A stretch of DNA of 34,330 bases from the NCBI GenBank assembly GCA_021804485.1, contig JAJZHM010000011.1, forward strand, positions 1 through 34,330. The letters run 5' to 3'. How positions within the stretch are numbered: position 1 is the stretch's first letter; each line of letters opens with the position of its first letter. The position numbers and the translations under genes were made by a program. The notes under the pieces are model-generated. The model worked only from the letters and a program-made list of their open reading frames with translations, made no database searches and was not told where the DNA came from. The DNA comes from Pseudomonadota bacterium. GTDB lineage: Bacteria > Pseudomonadota > Gammaproteobacteria > Pseudomonadales > Moraxellaceae. This document shows positions 25,382-34,330 of the stretch, one piece after another.

Positions 25382-26851
25382 TTATCCACGTGCGCTAAAC
25401 GTATGCTGCATTAACCACATCAATGCGTGCGGGTATACCCCAAAGGCTAGAACGAGAAAAGCAACCCCAAGAACCATCAACCCTCCAGCATGCTCACCCC
25501 AGTGCATATCAGCATCAAACGAACGCATCCCTGGAGTGACCAAGAACAGAGTGACCATGGTTCGCAAATAAAAATATACGCCGATCGCACTGCCGAGCAA
25601 CAGAAAAATCAGCAAATAAAACTGCTGGGACATGATGGCACCCAATGAAACGTAAAACTTTCCGATAAATCCTGCGGTGAAAGGAACCCCGGCAAGAGAA
25701 AGGAGTGTTACAGTAAATACCGAGGTCAGCAATGGACGCCGCCAGAACAAGCCCCGATAATCCTGCAAACTGTCGGCATCACGGATTTCATCGGATCGAG
25801 ACATGAGCGCAATGACGCCAAAAGAACCAATAGCCGTTACGCTGTAAACAGTCAAATACATGCCTACGATGTAAAAAGCCTGCATCGGTTGTCTTATAAA
25901 CATCAGAACACCAATCATCATATAGCCAAAATGGGCAATCGATGAATAGCCCAGCATACGCTTGATATTGCTTTGCTTGAGAGCAAGCAGATTACCGGCC
26001 AACATTGAGGCAGCAGCCATGACGGTTAGGGACAATACCAAAGGTCCTGATCGCATGACCTGCATGGTGGGGGTAGCAAGAAGCCGCAAGAGTACCGCCA
26101 TCACCACGACTTTACTGGTTGTTGCCAGAAAAGCTCCCACAGGTGCTGGAGCCCCCTCGTAAACATCGGGTGTCCACATATGAAAGGGAACGAGGGACAA
26201 CTTGAAGGCAAAGCCGACCATGACAAGTAAGGTTGCAGCAACATCAAGGTATATAGCATTTTGATCGGGCATGCCTGTGAAACGCAGGGATGTAAAGCTC
26301 AGATCACCAAACTGTGCATAGAGCAGGGCCATACCAAACAACATAAAACCCGAAGATGCTGCGGAAAGAACCATATATTTAACCGCTGCTTCCAGACTGT
26401 ATTTTTTGGTATAGGTGTAACCAATCAGACCATAAAGAGACAGCGACAGGGTTTCCAGACCAATAAACAGCGATACCAGATGAATGGAACACACCATAAT
26501 CATTCCACCCAAAGCCGCTGTAATCATGAGAAGGTAGATTTCTTCACGATTTTTTTGAAAGCGCTCAATATAGGCATGGGTCAGTGTCAGGCAGGCGAGG
26601 GTCGTAAAAAGCGTAAGTCCCATAAAAAATATCGACGTGCCATCGATCAGAAAAAGTGGTGTAACTGCTATAGGAACTACTTTATAGGTCCAATACAAGG
26701 ATACAAATGCAATATTTAGCCCCAAAACTCCTAGGGCAGGATTGAACCAAGGATGTCTTTTGACTGCAATAAACAGCATCAGTAACACGACCGTTGCTGC
26801 TACCAGCAGGATGGGCAAAAATGCCTGAATCATCTGGCCTGTAATTTCCAT
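25382..26851 (-). CDS. nuoN: NADH-quinone oxidoreductase subunit N
   Basis: One of three antiporter-like proton-pumping subunits of complex I, in the inner-membrane arm. The 489-residue protein has about 14 membrane segments. Typical regions are LVSLFIGLETLSLSLYGL (with the conserved TM5 Glu), FAFKLSLVPFHMWTPDVYEGAPAPV (TM7 Lys and the broken helix), LALKQSNIKRMLGYSSIAHFGYM and GVPFTAGFIGKFYV. Length matches E. coli NuoN (485). It starts three bases after the nuoM stop. Confidence 0.97.
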   Translation of the reverse strand: MEITGQMIQAFLPILLVAATVVLLMLFIAVKRHPWFNPALGVLGLNIAFVSLYWTYKVVPIAVTPLFLIDGTSIFFMGLTLFTTLACLTLTHAYIERFQKNREEIYLLMITAALGGMIMVCSIHLVSLFIGLETLSLSLYGLIGYTYTKKYSLEAAVKYMVLSAASSGFMLFGMALLYAQFGDLSFTSLRFTGMPDQNAIYLDVAATLLVMVGFAFKLSLVPFHMWTPDVYEGAPAPVGAFLATTSKVVVMAVLLRLLATPTMQVMRSGPLVLSLTVMAAASMLAGNLLALKQSNIKRMLGYSSIAHFGYMMIGVLMFIRQPMQAFYIVGMYLTVYSVTAIGSFGVIALMSRSDEIRDADSLQDYRGLFWRRPLLTSVFTVTLLSLAGVPFTAGFIGKFYVSLGAIMSQQFYLLIFLLLGSAIGVYFYLRTMVTLFLVTPGMRSFDADMHWGEHAGGLMVLGVAFLVLAFGVYPHALMWLMQHTFSARG

Positions 26852-26854
26852 GAC

Positions 26855-28417
26855 TTAGCGTACTCCATGCAAGGTTGGCAACTGGATGACCGGTTCATAG
26901 AACCCACCGTGCACAATGTTACTCATCGCAGCAATTGCTGTAGAGGAAGTGTTCAGAAAGGATTGTGGATAGAGGCCTAGCCATACCATAACCACGACCA
27001 AGCTCAGCAACATGGCATATTCCCGTCCGTTCATGGCTTTTAATTCTTCATCTGCAGTGGTAGGCCCAAACAGTGCCCTCTGGATTAATGCCAAGGTATA
27101 GATAGCAGCAACGATCATGCCCCCACTTGCCACAACAGTAACCACATGGTTAACGGTAAATGTCCCGATCAGAATCATGAACTCCCCGACAAAATTGCCA
27201 AGTCCTGGAAGCCCAACACCGGCGGCGGCAAAAAAGAGCACCAGTGGAGGGATCCCCCTGATTCGTGTCCACAAGCCACCCATATAACGAAAGTCTCGGG
27301 AGTGCAGTCGCTCGTATAACTGACCCGACAGGATAAAAAGTGCCGCAGCAGAAATACCATGAGCAAGCATTTGCATGACAACCCCTTGGGTTGCGACCAT
27401 ATTAAAGGAATAGATCCCGATCAGCACAAACCCCATATGCGAAACCGAGGTGTAGGCAATGAGCCGTTTGATATCCGTTTGTCGAAATGCCAGGAATGCA
27501 CCATAAAAAACGCCAAGAATACCAAGCCACATGGCGATTGGTGCAAACTCCCGGGAAGCATCCGGAAACAGGGGTAAGGCAAAACGCAGAAATCCGTATC
27601 CTGCTGTCTTCAGGAGAATGCCGGCAAGGTCAACCGAACCTGCTGTTGGTGCCTGTGAATGTGCATCGGGTAACCATGCATGCAGGGGAACAACGGGCAG
27701 CTTTACCGCAAAGGCAATGACAAACCCTAACATCAGGATCCATTCCAGATGCATGTTGGTTTTTAGCAACGGCGCCAATGTCAGGAGGTCCTGGTATTCA
27801 AAACTGGGCTTGTGATGAACCTGTGCGTAAATAACTGCCATGGTTATAATCGAGAAAAGCATGAGCAATCCGCTTGCCTGGGTGTAAATAAAGAACTTCG
27901 TGGCCGCGTAAATTCGCCCCTTTCCTCCGGGCATGTTATGGCCCCAGAGTGCAATCAGGAAAAACATGGGTACCAGCATCATTTCCCAGAAAAAGAAAAA
28001 CAACAGCATGTCCAGTGCGAGAAACACGCCAACAACACCCGAGATAATCCACAAAAGATTAAGATGGAAGAAGCCAACATGCTGTTGTACTTCACTCCAT
28101 GAACACGCAACGGCCAACGTTCCAAGAAATCCCGTGAGCATGATTAAAAGGAGTGACAGTCCATCCAGACCAAGGTGAATGGATGCTCCTAACTCAGGGA
28201 ACCAGGCGAGCTGGTACTCATAAGTCCAGTGCGGCATTCCGCCCAACGGTGTAACTAAGGTGTAATCGCCATGCATCCAGAGGTCGACACTGAATGCCAG
28301 GGTAAGAACCATACTCAGCAACGCAATCCAGCGTGGAAAAGAACTATTGACCTTTTCCCCCATCCAGCACAGGAAGCCGCCAATGAAGGGAATCAGAATC
28401 AGATTGAGTAACATCAT
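26855..28417 (-). CDS. nuoM: NADH-quinone oxidoreductase subunit M
   Basis: The second antiporter-like pump subunit, 520 residues and about 14 membrane segments. Diagnostic stretches are FFFFWEMMLVPMFFLIALWG (TM5 Glu), FAVKLPVVPLHAWLPDAHSQAPTAGSVDLAGILLKTAGYG, FRQTDIKRLIAYTSVSHMGFVLIG and GLPGLGNFVGEFMIL. A GGAAGG ribosome site precedes the tandem ATGs at 28417 and 28414. The gap to nuoL is 15 bp. Confidence 0.97.
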   Translation of the reverse strand: MMLLNLILIPFIGGFLCWMGEKVNSSFPRWIALLSMVLTLAFSVDLWMHGDYTLVTPLGGMPHWTYEYQLAWFPELGASIHLGLDGLSLLLIMLTGFLGTLAVACSWSEVQQHVGFFHLNLLWIISGVVGVFLALDMLLFFFFWEMMLVPMFFLIALWGHNMPGGKGRIYAATKFFIYTQASGLLMLFSIITMAVIYAQVHHKPSFEYQDLLTLAPLLKTNMHLEWILMLGFVIAFAVKLPVVPLHAWLPDAHSQAPTAGSVDLAGILLKTAGYGFLRFALPLFPDASREFAPIAMWLGILGVFYGAFLAFRQTDIKRLIAYTSVSHMGFVLIGIYSFNMVATQGVVMQMLAHGISAAALFILSGQLYERLHSRDFRYMGGLWTRIRGIPPLVLFFAAAGVGLPGLGNFVGEFMILIGTFTVNHVVTVVASGGMIVAAIYTLALIQRALFGPTTADEELKAMNGREYAMLLSLVVVMVWLGLYPQSFLNTSSTAIAAMSNIVHGGFYEPVIQLPTLHGVR

Positions 28418-28432
28418 AATTTTGCCACCTTC

Positions 28433-30283
28433 CTAGTGCATCAATACAAAAACAATCATTACCAACACTACCACACCCGTCGCCATGACCGTCGTGTTGA
28501 CCTTCATCTTTCCATTCTGGGTCGCGCTCAAACCTTTGTTGGCCCATACCGACAATGCCGGTAGTGTGTTAATGAGCTGGTCACCGGGGTCTTTGCGAAG
28601 AATCCAGGTCATTGCCAAATAGGTTTTGATGAAGATCATGCGATAAAGCCAGTCAAATCCCCAGGCGTTCAGCCAAAGCAGGGCTATACGTTTACCAATG
28701 GCTGATTCCGCTACCTTGGCAATAAGTTTCCTGTTGCCCAAAAATAGTGCAGCCGCAATCCCAAGGCCGGTAAGTCCGACAGCAACGGAAAGAAGTTCGA
28801 TTTGTTCCTTACCGGCGTGAAGATTGAGTAATCCAGCCTCAGGCAAGACACCCTGCAGCGGCGGATGGATGCCTGCGCCAATGAAGGTGGAAAGCACCAT
28901 CAGAATACCTAGGGGTAGCCAATAGGTTACACCGTGAATTGCGTGCGCATGTCCATGCTCTTCACCGTGAAATACAATGAAAATCATTCTGAATGTGTAG
29001 ACTGATGTCAGAAACGCTCCTAACAGACCGCAGTAGAACAGTCCCATATGATTCTGCGCCACAGCTTGCCATAGGATTTCATCCTTGGAATAAAAGCCGA
29101 CAGTGATCCATGGCAGTGCTGCCAGAGCGCCACCACCAACCAGAAAACAGGCATATACGAAGGGAATTTTTCGCCATAAACCGCCCATCCTGAATATGTT
29201 CTGTTCATGATGACAAGCAATAATGACAGCTCCCGAGCCCAAAAAGAGGAGTGCCTTGAAGAATGCATGCGCCATCAGGTGAAATATGGCAGCACTCCAT
29301 GCGCCAACACCGAGCGCAAGAAACATGTAGCCGATCTGACTCATGGTAGAGAATGCCAGTACGCGCTTGATATCCTTTTGAGCCAATGCTGCAAAACCCG
29401 ACATGAGCAAGGTCGCCGCTCCAATGATCCCAACCAGCTCAAGCGTGTCGGGAGCCAGTTGAAACAGTACATGGGTTCGTGCAATCAGATATACCCCAGC
29501 GGTTACCATCGTTGCCGCATGAATCAATGCAGAAACCGGGGTAGGACCTGCCATGGCATCAGCCAGCCAAGTCTGAAGAGGCATCTGGGCTGATTTGCCA
29601 ACGGCCCCGCCCAGTAAAAGTAGAGTTGCCACATTCATAACACCAGCTCCTACAGCAAAATGCTGAGGCGCCAGTTGGGCTAGTTGCTGAATATCCAGTG
29701 TGCCAAGCTGTTCGTGCAACAGGAACAGGCCAAGGGCAAGAAAAACATCACCGATACGCGTTACTATGAAAGCCTTTTGGGCTGCCTGTCCGTTGGCAGT
29801 AACCTTGTAATAAAAACCGATCAGCAGGTACGAGCAAAGTCCAACCCCTTCCCAACCCATGTAAAGCGTGACCAATGAGCTTCCTGTAACCAGCACAACC
29901 ATGCTGGCAACAAAAAGATTCATGTAGGAGAAAAATCGACTGTAACCATCTTCACCCCGCATGTACCAGGACGCAAACACATGAATCAGCAGACCAACTC
30001 CGGTAATGACACCCAACATGGTGTAGGCCAGACCATCCAGGTACAACGACAGATCGATCTGTAGGCCAGGAACATTAACCCAGGTCCATAGTGGGGCATA
30101 GACGCTGTATCCCGCCGGATGAGCGAGAAAAGACATCCCCGTCACCACGACCGAAGCAAAACTTGCAGCCATGGCACCTATGGCTACCGTTGCAACAGTA
30201 TTTTCTGAAAGCCTTCTGTTGCCAAAGGACAAGATCAGAAAGCCAATCAACGGAGCCAGGAAACTCAGAATAATCATGTTCAT
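28433..30283 (-). CDS. nuoL: NADH-quinone oxidoreductase subunit L
   Basis: The distal pump subunit, 616 residues, with about 16 membrane segments and the long lateral helix that braces the membrane arm near the C-terminus. Conserved regions are [21 protein letters not shown] (TM5 Glu), [62 protein letters not shown] and the [16 protein letters not shown] block. Length agrees with E. coli NuoL (613). The ATG overlaps the nuoK stop by four bases. Confidence 0.97.
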   Translation of the reverse strand: MNMIILSFLAPLIGFLILSFGNRRLSENTVATVAIGAMAASFASVVVTGMSFLAHPAGYSVYAPLWTWVNVPGLQIDLSLYLDGLAYTMLGVITGVGLLIHVFASWYMRGEDGYSRFFSYMNLFVASMVVLVTGSSLVTLYMGWEGVGLCSYLLIGFYYKVTANGQAAQKAFIVTRIGDVFLALGLFLLHEQLGTLDIQQLAQLAPQHFAVGAGVMNVATLLLLGGAVGKSAQMPLQTWLADAMAGPTPVSALIHAATMVTAGVYLIARTHVLFQLAPDTLELVGIIGAATLLMSGFAALAQKDIKRVLAFSTMSQIGYMFLALGVGAWSAAIFHLMAHAFFKALLFLGSGAVIIACHHEQNIFRMGGLWRKIPFVYACFLVGGGALAALPWITVGFYSKDEILWQAVAQNHMGLFYCGLLGAFLTSVYTFRMIFIVFHGEEHGHAHAIHGVTYWLPLGILMVLSTFIGAGIHPPLQGVLPEAGLLNLHAGKEQIELLSVAVGLTGLGIAAALFLGNRKLIAKVAESAIGKRIALLWLNAWGFDWLYRMIFIKTYLAMTWILRKDPGDQLINTLPALSVWANKGLSATQNGKMKVNTTVMATGVVVLVMIVFVLMH

Positions 30284-30603
30284 CCATGCATCTCACTTGC
30301 TGAATCCACGTTCAGCGTCTTGAATCTGCGGTACAACTGTAATACCAGCGCCAACCCAATGGCCGCCTCACTGGCAGCCAACGTCAGGATCAATATGAAC
30401 ATCACCTGACCATCAGGACGAGCCCAACGACTTCCTGCGACGACAAACGCCAGTGCACAGGAATTCATCATGATTTCAAGAGACATAAGTATGAAGAGGA
30501 TATTACGTCGAACCAGAAGTCCTGCCATACCCATTGTAAAAAGTACGGAGGCAAGCATAAGCCCCTGTTCCATCGGTATTGAATGCATTAGCATTTTCTT
30601 CAT
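30280..30603 (-). CDS. nuoK: NADH-quinone oxidoreductase subunit K
   Basis: A small three-helix membrane subunit, 107 residues. Diagnostic regions are [28 protein letters not shown] with the conserved proton-path Glu in TM2, and [21 protein letters not shown] with the Glu of TM3. The ATG at 30603 overlaps the nuoJ stop as ATGA. An ATG at 30594, nine bases after GGAGGA, would give a length nearer to the usual 100-102 and is a good alternative. Confidence 0.95.
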   Translation of the reverse strand: MKKMLMHSIPMEQGLMLASVLFTMGMAGLLVRRNILFILMSLEIMMNSCALAFVVAGSRWARPDGQVMFILILTLAASEAAIGLALVLQLYRRFKTLNVDSASEMHG

Positions 30604-31109
30604 TCCTCCCTGTCTTCAGTTCGGCCAAGGTGCCATGCAGCCACCATTGCTGCGAGCAAAAGCATTGAAGCCAGTTCTACCGCAAGTACATAGGGACCAA
30701 AAAGTACCTTGCCTACGCTCTGTGCCGACACATCAGAACGAACCATGGCATGTGGTTCCTGACCGGACAGCAACATCAGCAGCATCACAAGCAAAGCTCC
30801 AGCAAGAAGCGTTGGCCCAATCCAGTATTTAAGCTTCAGATCAAGTCGTTCCTGATCAATGATATTTTTTCCCAGATTCAGCATCATGACTACAAACACG
30901 AACAGAACCATGATGGCCCCTGCATAGACAATGACTTCCAGTGCGCCCGCAAAAGGAGCTCCAACATTGAAAAAGACCATCGCTACAGAAATAAGGGAAA
31001 GAACCAGATAAAGCAGCGCATGCACTGGATTACTTCCAGTAATCACCCTCAGGGTTGAAAAAACAGCAACGGCTGACGCTGCGTAGAAGGCCCAAGCTGA
31101 TACATCCAT
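30600..31109 (-). CDS. nuoJ: NADH-quinone oxidoreductase subunit J
   Basis: A five-helix membrane subunit of complex I, 169 residues from the ATG at 31109. GGAG lies eight bases upstream, and [16 protein letters not shown] begins where family members begin; the longer frame upstream to 31196 runs into nuoI and is not used. Conserved pieces are [22 protein letters not shown] and [22 protein letters not shown], which holds the pi-bulge helix TM3 that moves during coupling. It starts 16 bp after nuoI. Confidence 0.95.
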   Translation of the reverse strand: MDVSAWAFYAASAVAVFSTLRVITGSNPVHALLYLVLSLISVAMVFFNVGAPFAGALEVIVYAGAIMVLFVFVVMMLNLGKNIIDQERLDLKLKYWIGPTLLAGALLVMLLMLLSGQEPHAMVRSDVSAQSVGKVLFGPYVLAVELASMLLLAAMVAAWHLGRTEDREE

Positions 31110-31125
31110 CCTCTGTTCTCCGTGA

Positions 31126-31659
31126 TTAAGGCAAGAGCCCTTTAACATCGACTGGTTTCGACTCTTTTGCACCGGAGCCTTTTGGTTTTCCAGCAATTGC
31201 CAAGCCAGCCACCCGATAGAAATTATATTCAGGATACTTACCAGGGCCTGAGATCAGCAGATGCTCTTTTTCATAAACCAGATCCTGACGCTTGTATTCA
31301 GACATTTCAAAATCCGGTGTCAGCTGAATGGCAGTTGTCGGGCACGCTTCTTCGCACATCCCGCAGAAAATGCATCGTGAAAAATTGATGCGAAAAAATT
31401 CGGGATACCAGCGACCATCATCACGCTCCGCCTTCTGCAATGAAATACATCCTACAGGACAGGCTACGGCGCAAAGGTTACAAGCAACACAACGCTCTTC
31501 TCCATCGGGATCACGTGTCAAAACAATACGTCCACGATACCTGGGGGGAAGGTAGACTTCCTGTTCAGGATACTGAATTGTGTCTCTTTTACGAAAGGCA
31601 TGAGAGAACACCATGACCATACTGCGGAGCTGGGAATAAATGCCTGCAAGCAAATTCAT
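31126..31659 (-). CDS. nuoI: NADH-quinone oxidoreductase subunit I (2[4Fe-4S])
   Basis: The ferredoxin-like subunit that passes electrons to the last cluster before quinone, 177 residues. Two full cluster motifs are present: Cys57-x2-Cys60-x2-Cys63-x3-Cys67 ([12 protein letters not shown]) and Cys96-x2-Cys99-x2-Cys102-x3-Cys106 ([12 protein letters not shown]). The N-terminus is an amphipathic membrane-associating helix. The ATG at 31659 follows GAGGA by seven bases; the longer frame up to 31722 overlaps nuoH and is rejected. It begins 10 bp after the nuoH stop. Confidence 0.96.
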   Translation of the reverse strand: MNLLAGIYSQLRSMVMVFSHAFRKRDTIQYPEQEVYLPPRYRGRIVLTRDPDGEERCVACNLCAVACPVGCISLQKAERDDGRWYPEFFRINFSRCIFCGMCEEACPTTAIQLTPDFEMSEYKRQDLVYEKEHLLISGPGKYPEYNFYRVAGLAIAGKPKGSGAKESKPVDVKGLLP

Positions 31660-31669
31660 CGTGGGGTCC

Positions 31670-32692
31670 TCACGGCGCAAAAGGTACGTGTGCAGTCCAA
31701 AGAATACAGGCTGCGGTGCCAACCAGATTGATTAAGGTAAGGGGCAAACAGACTTTCCAGCCAAAATCCATGATCTGGTCGTACCGCGGCCTGGGCAATG
31801 CTCCCCGAACCAGAATAAAAAGACAGACAAAAACAAAAGTCTTGAATGAAAACCAGAACAGCGGCCAGTCCATGAACGAACCAAAAGGTGACAGCCATCC
31901 ACCAAAGAACAAGGTGGAGATCAGCGCTGAGACAAGTAACACACCGACGTACTCACCGACAAAGAACATGCCAAATTTCATACCGGAGTACTCGGTATGA
32001 AAACCAGCGGCCAGTTCCTGCTCCGCCTCTGGCAAGTCAAAGGGACTGCGATGCGCTACAGCAACCCCGGCAATGGCAAACGTAAAAAAGCCAAGGAATT
32101 GTGGAACAACAAACCAGACGTGCTGCTGAGCCAGGACGATATCACGCAGGTTGAACGACCCCGTCATGGCCACGATCCCCATGAGCGAAAGCCCCATGAA
32201 TACTTCATAGCTGACGGTTTGGGCCGTTGTTCGAACCCCACCAATCAGGGAATATTTACTGTTGCTTGACCAACCGCCCAGCATGGCCGCATATACGGCA
32301 AGACCAGCTACGGCAAAGAAAAAGAGAAGACCGACGTTCATGTTGACGACAACCCACCCCGGGGTTATGGGCACAATGGCAAACACAAGCAGAAGCGCAC
32401 CCATTCCAATCCCAGGAGCAAGCCAGAAGCTAAACTTGTCAACAAAAGGTGGGGTCCAGTCTTCCTTGAAAAAGATCTTAAGCATGTCCGCCACAACCTG
32501 ACCCAAACCAAAGGGACCCACACGATTGGGACCATAGCGATCCTGCCAGAGCGCCAGTAACCGACGCTCAAGCCAGGGAAGTACTGCAGCAACCAGTACA
32601 GGTACAAGCAGGATAACAATTGCCTTAAGTACCGCAATCAGGATGGTTAGAACATCAGGACCGAGCCATTGTTGCAGCATGTTCATGTTCAT
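31670..32692 (-). CDS. nuoH: NADH-quinone oxidoreductase subunit H
   Basis: The membrane subunit that forms most of the quinone chamber, 340 residues with eight to nine helices. Conserved segments are [60 protein letters not shown] (acidic channel), the quinone-site loop [27 protein letters not shown] and [23 protein letters not shown]. The ATG at 32692 overlaps the nuoG stop as ATGA. The ATG at 32686, seven bases after AGGGAG, is an equally good choice and changes only two residues. Confidence 0.96.
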   Translation of the reverse strand: MNMNMLQQWLGPDVLTILIAVLKAIVILLVPVLVAAVLPWLERRLLALWQDRYGPNRVGPFGLGQVVADMLKIFFKEDWTPPFVDKFSFWLAPGIGMGALLLVFAIVPITPGWVVVNMNVGLLFFFAVAGLAVYAAMLGGWSSNSKYSLIGGVRTTAQTVSYEVFMGLSLMGIVAMTGSFNLRDIVLAQQHVWFVVPQFLGFFTFAIAGVAVAHRSPFDLPEAEQELAAGFHTEYSGMKFGMFFVGEYVGVLLVSALISTLFFGGWLSPFGSFMDWPLFWFSFKTFVFVCLFILVRGALPRPRYDQIMDFGWKVCLPLTLINLVGTAACILWTAHVPFAP

Positions 32693-34330
32693 ACTCCCTT
32701 GATTTCTACCCAGCGTTCCTGAATCTCGGGAGCAATTCCACGAGGCCAACCCACACAATTTACGGGGAACGCATCACTGTACCGGGTTGCCAGTCTGATC
32801 AATTGTCCATCAACCTCTATGACCACTTCTGTTTCAGAGCCCTGTTGTACTGCCGATGAGTGCAACAGTACATAGGCCTCTGGAATACGCTGGCTGAGAA
32901 CATCTGAACGGGCAGACATTGCCTCGCTTCCAAAGATATGATGGATGTAGACGACTTCCTTACATTCTGGCTTGCATCCTGACTTTTCTTCAAGGCTAGA
33001 TGACGGATTCAGGTAGTTCATGCTCACCTGATTTTCCAGAAGGCGAACCCCCGGATCACCTGCGCGCAGATGCCCCCCCACTTCATCCTGGAACTTGTTC
33101 CATGCAGACGGTGAATTCCAGCCGGGCGCCCACGCAAAGGGAATAAGTGCACCTGGCTCATCAGGACCAACATACCCTTCCATGGAAAATGCCAGTGCGG
33201 TTTCCTGATCCTGCGGCTGTCTTGGCTCATGAACCGAGATATGGGCGCGCATCGCCGTACGACCCGAGTAGCGTCTCGGTTCACGGGCAATTTTCATCAG
33301 TCCATTCACACGGAAGGCAGCATTCGGTGCTGCATGAACGATTCCTGCAAGGGCTGGATAACTGGCAGAAACGGATTCAACCGCAGCGTCAATGCTCATC
33401 CAGTCAACCGCCTGCTGGTCACGTACCTGTTTCAGTGCATGCAGCCAGCGCCATCCTTCACGAATCTGTCGCTCTGGATGATGATAGGAAGGCTCAAATA
33501 CCTTATAAAACCGCTGGGCACGTCCTTCCATATTAACCACGGTCCCATCCGTTTCCACAAAACTTGCTGTAGCCAGAACAACATTTGCCCTTTGCACAGT
33601 CTGCGTACGCTGATGGTCAAGGACGATCAGATTTTTGAGTCCCTGAAAGAGTTGTTCGGCACGTTGACTACCAAACAGGGTAAACAGATCCTGCTCCAGC
33701 ACAACCAGGGTATCAACCAAGCCATCCTGAACCCATTGCATGAGCTCAGAGCCATCATGACCACCCATCATGGCAAGGCCCATACTGTTCACTTCCGGAA
33801 CAACAAGCGCCAGTTGCGGTGTTTTGTTACGGGCCAATAACGCAAGCAAAAGCTGCTGTGTCGCATCAAGCAATTCCATGCGGCCTGCGGACACGCCTGC
33901 GACCAGCAGCGGACGTTCCGCAGCCAGCAGATCGGCTGCGATCCGGGCAGCACAAGCCTGTTGTTGGGCACTCAGACCAGGTACAGCAGGGGCACCAGGA
34001 TCAACAATATGCGCAGCTGCGAATACCAGACGTGCTTGTTCTTGTGGATCAGCAATCACATTCTGAAGGGCAATATCACTCAATCGGGTATTAATCACAT
34101 CAAGGATGTGTACCGGACTTAGTTCATGCTGAGCAATGTTCTTTACTGGCTCAGCATTCCAGTCGGGCACTTTACGCTCAGCAGCAAGCTTAACCGCACG
34201 AGTCTTGGCCGCTTGTCGAAGGGCCAAGGCAACCCGGGGAGCTGTCTGGGTCACGTCCTCACCAACAATCAGAACACTGTCTGCAGACTCCATCTGCCTT
34301 AGGGTTGCAACGTCAACACCTTTTAACTGC
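32689..34330 (-). CDS. nuoG: NADH-quinone oxidoreductase subunit G, C-terminal part (5' end outside window)
   Basis: The frame remains open to the window edge, so the Met at 34293 is internal (preceded by G-V-D-V-A-T-L-R-Q). About 546 residues are visible, the molybdopterin-oxidoreductase-like body of NuoG; the N-terminal iron-sulphur domains lie outside. Recognisable regions are [24 protein letters not shown], the [19 protein letters not shown] block typical of NuoG, and a long C-terminal part ([46 protein letters not shown]) of the gammaproteobacterial type. It heads the visible nuo series; nuoA-F are expected upstream. Confidence 0.95.
   Translation of the reverse strand, partial: QLKGVDVATLRQMESADSVLIVGEDVTQTAPRVALALRQAAKTRAVKLAAERKVPDWNAEPVKNIAQHELSPVHILDVINTRLSDIALQNVIADPQEQARLVFAAAHIVDPGAPAVPGLSAQQQACAARIAADLLAAERPLLVAGVSAGRMELLDATQQLLLALLARNKTPQLALVVPEVNSMGLAMMGGHDGSELMQWVQDGLVDTLVVLEQDLFTLFGSQRAEQLFQGLKNLIVLDHQRTQTVQRANVVLATASFVETDGTVVNMEGRAQRFYKVFEPSYHHPERQIREGWRWLHALKQVRDQQAVDWMSIDAAVESVSASYPALAGIVHAAPNAAFRVNGLMKIAREPRRYSGRTAMRAHISVHEPRQPQDQETALAFSMEGYVGPDEPGALIPFAWAPGWNSPSAWNKFQDEVGGHLRAGDPGVRLLENQVSMNYLNPSSSLEEKSGCKPECKEVVYIHHIFGSEAMSARSDVLSQRIPEAYVLLHSSAVQQGSETEVVIEVDGQLIRLATRYSDAFPVNCVGWPRGIAPEIQERWVEIKGV

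Overview
The window looks like chromosomal DNA of a Gram-negative gammaproteobacterium. The reasons are GmhB (LPS inner-core heptose), GlyS of the separate alpha/beta glycyl-tRNA synthetase, a 13/14-subunit-type complex I with NuoG-NuoN order, a lipase-specific foldase, and the gene strings rpmB-rpmG-mutM and coaD-ferredoxin. A WS/DGAT wax-ester synthase, a LifO foldase and an aldehyde dehydrogenase/TetR pair beside coaD point to Pseudomonadales (Pseudomonas, Moraxellaceae or Alcanivorax-like). That placement is inference; no rRNA is present to settle it. I see no insertion sequence, prophage, CRISPR array or tRNA, and no gene-free stretch above 300 bases. The longest gaps are about 223 bp (2068-2290) and 195 bp (11258-11452).

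Layout. 1-1061 (+): 3' end of glyS, then gmhB. 1048-7706: a lipid/secretion neighbourhood with a lipoprotein alpha/beta hydrolase (-), SDR and wax-ester synthase/DGAT (+, operon), lipase foldase LifO (-, no lipase in view), a secreted PEBP/YbhB protein (+) and a secreted GH5 enzyme resembling endoglycoceramidase (+). 7794-11257 (-): rpmB-rpmG-mutM-uvrD behind a strong promoter. 11453-14338 (-): membrane PAS-PAS-GGDEF-EAL protein. 14445-14861 (+): small exported or membrane protein with a CLGC motif. 14858-17112 (-): aldehyde dehydrogenase, coaD, 2[4Fe-4S] ferredoxin. The divergent tetR (17208-17852, +) faces the dehydrogenase across a perfect palindrome that lies inside the dehydrogenase promoter.

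From 34330 down to 17886 every gene is on the minus strand: nuoG(partial)-H-I-J-K-L-M-N, a CaCA-type cation exchanger, pstS-pstC-pstA, an ion-transporter-superfamily permease, a REC-TPR response regulator and a small sensorless histidine kinase. nuo genes overlap or nearly touch, so they form one operon, and the exchanger sits 36 nt behind nuoN in the same frame. pstS has its own candidate Pho-box promoter. pstB and phoU do not follow pstA; the permease and two-component pair occupy that place.

The most interesting points are (i) the pstSCA-permease-REC/TPR-kinase arrangement with hairpins at two of its gene junctions, (ii) the self-evident operator of the aldehyde dehydrogenase/TetR pair, (iii) the orphan lipase foldase with a possible coupled small ORF in front of it, (iv) the endoglycoceramidase-like GH5, and (v) the exchanger attached to the nuo operon. 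None of these proves a new system; each is a testable lead.
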